Source: Neocallimastix lanati (nom. inval.)
Lineage: Eukaryota > Neocallimastigomycota > Neocallimastigomycetes > Neocallimastigales > Neocallimastigaceae
Direction of reading: 5' to 3'
Length of the DNA: 20,000 bases
NCBI GenBank assembly: GCA_016946835.1
Contig: JACVTC010000100.1
Coordinates: 612,501 to 632,500 of the forward strand
Shown: positions 1 through 20,000 of the stretch, in pieces
Position numbering within the stretch: the first letter of the stretch is position 1
Layout of the letters: each line of letters starts with the position of its first letter
Position numbers and translations under genes: made by a program
Notes under the pieces: generated by a model
Databases searched by the model: none
The model's input: only the letters and a program-made list of their open reading frames with translations
What the model was told of the DNA's origin: nothing

Positions 1-35
1 TCTTTTTCTTTTTTTTTTTTTTTCTTTTTTCTTTT

Positions 36-16659
<16,624 letters not shown>

Positions 16660-17660
16660 TGTTAAAATTATATATTATCAATTAAACGAAATATACGATA
16701 TATATATGTATATTTTCTTTCTCTAATATAATATTTACAAAATATTGTTATTATTATTTATTTATTTATTTCTTGTTAACAATTTTATTTTATTTTCTAT
16801 TATTTTGAAAATAGTATACTATTTTTCCAACAAAAAAAAAAGTAATTAAAATTAAAATTAAATTTATAATAAATAATTTTTATTTTCTCTAATATTATTA
16901 TTATGGGTTTAGATAGTTTTAACTAATTTTTAGAAATTGAATTGAATTAAAAAAAAAAAAAAAAAAAAACTTTTCTTAACAATTATATATTAATATAATT
17001 ATATAGTTAATAAAAGTAATAACATTATTATTATATTGTTATTATTATTATTATTATTATTAATTTTTTATTAATTACTAAGGTAAAAAAAAAATTAAAT
17101 AAAAAGCATTTTTTCTTGAAAAGTTAAAATTAACATAAAATAATTAATATTAATTATATAAATTAATTAATTAATATAATAAAGTAAAATAAAAAAATAA
17201 AAAAAATTAAATATTAAATAAAAAAGATATTTAAGAATCTATTATTATTATTATTAAAAATTTTTTATTATAAATTAATTATTTAAAAATAAAAAAAAAA
17301 ATTTTTTTTTTAATTAATATATTTAAAGATATTAATTAAATTAATTAAAATAAAAATTTTAATATTTAATATTTTTTTTTTGAAAAATATAGTAATATAT
17401 ATAAAATATATAATATAATAATAATATGATAATAATTAATAATAAAAATATATTTTTATAATTGTTTAAAATAAAACAAGTTAAAACAATTTTATAACAA
17501 TAAATTAGTAATCAAAGTAATTATTAATTATAAATATGATTTTATAGCATGACCATACATTTATTTATACCATATTTTTTTTGCTTCATACTTAATTAAC
17601 ATAAAAAAAATATTTTTTTAATAAAAATTATTTATATTATAAATATAATGATAAACCTAT

Positions 17661-17699
<39 letters not shown>

Positions 17700-17935
17700 T
17701 TCAGTTTATTATTATGAACCATTACTATAGTTTTATCAAAAAAAGAATAAAAGTAAAAAAAAAAAAAAAAAATTGTTGAATAAATTATTATAAATTATTC
17801 AATAAACGTTACACGAGAATAATTTAAACTTTAATTAATATCAAATTAATTAAAATTTCAAAAAAATTAAAAAATTTTGAATTATTTTCTGTATTTTTTG
17901 TATATATTATAAATGAAAAAAAAAAAAAAAGTTAT
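16660..17935. other. Upstream flank of the Rod gene, no gene seen
   Basis: Almost pure A/T with homopolymers and short ATT and TTTA repeats. It should contain the Rod promoter and 5' untranslated region, but TATA-like strings are everywhere in this composition and none can be singled out. No open frame with coding-like composition was found on either strand. The in-frame TAA at 16674-16676 (minus strand) limits the protein start to 16659. Confidence 0.7.
17658..17701. repeat. (TTTA)n tetranucleotide tract upstream of the gene
   Basis: About 11 copies of TTTA/ATTT in the non-coding region 1 kb upstream of the Rod start codon. A similar tract lies in intron 21 (5818-5870). Confidence 0.85.
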
Positions 17936-18602
17936 ATAAAACTGATGACCCATTATAAAGAGATGGGAACTTCATTAGAAGAGGTAATGTAACTTCTATT
18001 AAATATTTTTAATTTAAAAAATAATGTGGAATAAATATATGTATATATGAATGAAAAAAAAAAAAAAAAAAATATGAAAATAAAAAAATAGTTAAGATTT
18101 TTATATTATATAATTAAATTAATATTAAACGAAATATTAATAAATTATGAGAAATTATTTTATATTTAATTATTTATTTATTATTTATTTATTTATTTAT
18201 TATTCTTTTTATTATAATTTTTTTATTAATAATTATTATTAATTATTATTCATTATTTTTATTTATTATCATATTATTAGTAGTAGTAATAATTAAGAAA
18301 ATTTCATATAGAGTTGATACAGTATCTTTAACATTTCAATTAATTCTATTAATTATATCATTAAAATATAATATCTTTTAAATATATTGCAATTTTAAAA
18401 TAATATAATTAATAAAATATATAATAAATTTCTCTTTTGGATAAAAATAATAAATTCTATTTATATATATATAAATATTAAAAAATTGTTAATTTTAAAT
18501 AAATATTTATATATATATATACTTTTTAATATAATAAAAAGAACCACAAATAGTTATCCTTCATTCATATTGAAAAATATTATATAGCACTACAATAAAA
18601 CT

Positions 18603-18633
<31 letters not shown>

Positions 18634-19260
18634 GAATAAATTATAATAATAAAAAAACTAAAATGCTAATATATTATGTTATTAAAATATATATATATAT
18701 TATTTTTAATAATCATCTTGTATATATATTATGATAATATATATTACAGTATTATTACCAAAGTTAAAAATATTTTCGTTATACATAACAATAATTTAAT
18801 AAAAATATATACATTATTACAAATAATATATATATATCATTTTTAATAATTATTCATTAATATCATTATTTGATATTATATATAAAAGTATTTATTTAAT
18901 ATTTAATATAACTCTTTTATAAAGATATCTATTTTTTTTTTTTTTTTACATACTAATATATAAAAAAATATAAATACACAAAGAAATAAAGATAAATTTT
19001 ATTTTCAATTTTAATATTTTTTTTTTTTTAGTTTTTTAATTTTGATTTTATTTCTATTTTATTTTTTTGTACATATTAATTCTTTTCTTTTCATTTATAT
19101 AAATATTATTTTATTTTATTTCTACTATAAATATGTTTTCTCCATACTTACTAGATTAACCCTATAAAATAATTTTTAAAATAAAATATATATATAAATA
19201 AAAATATATTAATATTCACACATATATATAAATAATAATTTATAGGAAATTTATTTATTT
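17936..19260. other. Intergenic AT-rich stretch with small less AT-rich islands
   Basis: Mostly A/T. Two islands stand out: 17936-17992 (CTGATGACCCATT...GATGGGAACTTC...GTAATGTAACTTC) and 18541-18607 (GAACCACAAATAGTTATCC...). Each opens short frames next to AG or GT dinucleotides, but no set of exons could be joined with consistent phase. They may be remnants of exons, small RNA genes or regulatory sites. Confidence 0.5.
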
Positions 19261-19279
19261 GCTCAGTGGTAGTGACAAA

Positions 19280-19345
19280 TTAAAATCCATTATAAATTTC
19301 ATTATCTTTTAAAAAATTCGAAAAAATAACAGGATGTTTACATCT
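19280..19345 (-). CDS. Possible last exon of a second minus-strand gene (partial, weak)
   Basis: After a good acceptor (TTTGCAG on the minus strand), 66 nt read RCKHPVIFSNFLKDNEIYNGF and end in TAA at 19280-19282. The codon mix and G/C content resemble the Rod exons more than the surrounding DNA. I tried to join it to upstream exons between 19400 and 20000: the best donors (GTAATA at 19407, GTAGTA near 19529) meet in-frame stops or lack an acceptor. It is therefore only a candidate for the 3' end of a gene entering from beyond the window. I recognise no family. Confidence 0.2.
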   Translation of the reverse strand, partial: RCKHPVIFSNFLKDNEIYNGF

Positions 19346-20000
19346 CTGCAAATAAATTTTTTTTATTCTATTAAAAGTAATTATTAATATATTTTATAAT
19401 TTATTACCTTTTTTACTTTTTTTTTTTTTTTTTATTACTACTACTATTTCATTCTAACTTTTTATAAATTTCCGATATTATTTATATTTATAATATGTAC
19501 TTAATACTAAATCTATATTTACTACCAAATTTCCGACGTTACTTTTATAGTTTTTGTTATTTTTTTTTTTTTTAATACAATGAAATTAAAAAAAAAAAAT
19601 ATTATTTGGTTTATAAATATTTAATAATAAAAGAAATTAACCAATCATTAAAAAATAATTAACCAATAAAACATAAAAAAACCATTACAAAAATTATAAA
19701 AAAAAAAAGTTATTAAAAATAATAATAAAAATAATAATAGAAAATGTTATAAAAAAAAAAAAATAGTGATTTTCCGTTGATTGTTTTATGTAAAAGTGTT
19801 AATATAATTATATAATATTTATATGGGAACTCAAAAATAAATAGAAAAGGAAAAAAATTATGAATTATGTTATTACACCATTTACAAAAAATAAAAATGG
19901 ATAATAAAAACGAAATAGACAATCAAAACTTAAAAGCCCTAAAATATTTTTATTAATATCAAAAAATTTTTAAATATTTTTATTAAAAACTAAAATGACT
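19346..20000. other. Unassigned AT-rich DNA at the window's right edge
   Basis: Contains two copies of AAATTTCCGA (near 19466 and 19525), a TTTTCCG near 19772 and a coding-like patch at about 19860-19945. On the plus strand that patch reads MDNKNEIDNQNLKALKYFY then a stop, with no downstream GT in the window; on the minus strand it opens after TTTTAG as LLSFDCLFRFYPFLFF. Strand and function cannot be settled. Confidence 0.4.

Noticed and set aside
19261-19340. Functional tRNA gene on the plus strand
   Set aside because: Only the D-arm-like GCTCAGTGGTAG is convincing. The D stem mispairs (GCTC with GTGA), no clear anticodon stem is seen and the acceptor ends pair poorly.
19713-19922. Minus-strand hydrophobic reading frame of 69 codons
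   Set aside because: Phe/Ile-rich translation is expected from T-rich DNA; there is no family resemblance and no ATG start.
19897-19956. Plus-strand mini-gene MDNKNEIDNQNLKALKYFY
   Set aside because: Only 19 codons before a stop, with no GT donor downstream in the window to continue it.

Overview
This window carries one long, fully contained, intron-rich gene on the minus strand, from its ATG at 16659 to its TAA at 36. Reading the strand exon by exon gives 36 exons and 35 GT-AG introns of 99 to 594 bases. The phases agree at every junction, and the 7,713 nt of coding sequence make a protein of 2,570 residues. From beginning to end it matches what I remember of the kinetochore protein Rod (rough deal; KNTC1 in human), the large scaffold of the Rod-Zw10-Zwilch (RZZ) complex. 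Matching stretches occur in order from the N-terminal propeller to the last exons, so this looks like a complete orthologue and not a shared domain.

The organism is a eukaryote with extreme AT bias. Introns and flanks are nearly pure A/T, full of homopolymer runs and AAT/ATT repeats, and the exons are visibly richer in G and C. About 35 short introns in one gene argues against a dictyostelid, where genes usually have few. The pattern fits early-diverging fungi of the anaerobic gut type (Neocallimastigomycota) best. That assignment is inference from composition and gene structure only.

Layout by transcript order: exons 1-7 (16659-13863) encode the N-terminal beta-propeller; exons 8-14 (13551-10163) start the alpha-helical solenoid and hold a Thr/Asn-rich insert and a 15-nt micro-exon; exons 15-19 (9929-6564) are middle solenoid with Ser-rich flexible stretches; exons 20-27 (6263-3160) and 28-36 (2960-36) are the conserved C-terminal solenoid. 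Large simple repeats lie in introns 13, 15, 24, 25 and 31.

The remaining 3.3 kb (16660-20000) is upstream DNA of the Rod gene. It is almost pure A/T with a few less AT-rich islands (about 17936-17992, 18541-18607, 19261-19360, 19466-19550, 19770-19960). One of these could be the last exon of a second minus-strand gene entering from beyond 20000, but I could not build a full model. No CRISPR array, transposase, rRNA or convincing tRNA was seen.
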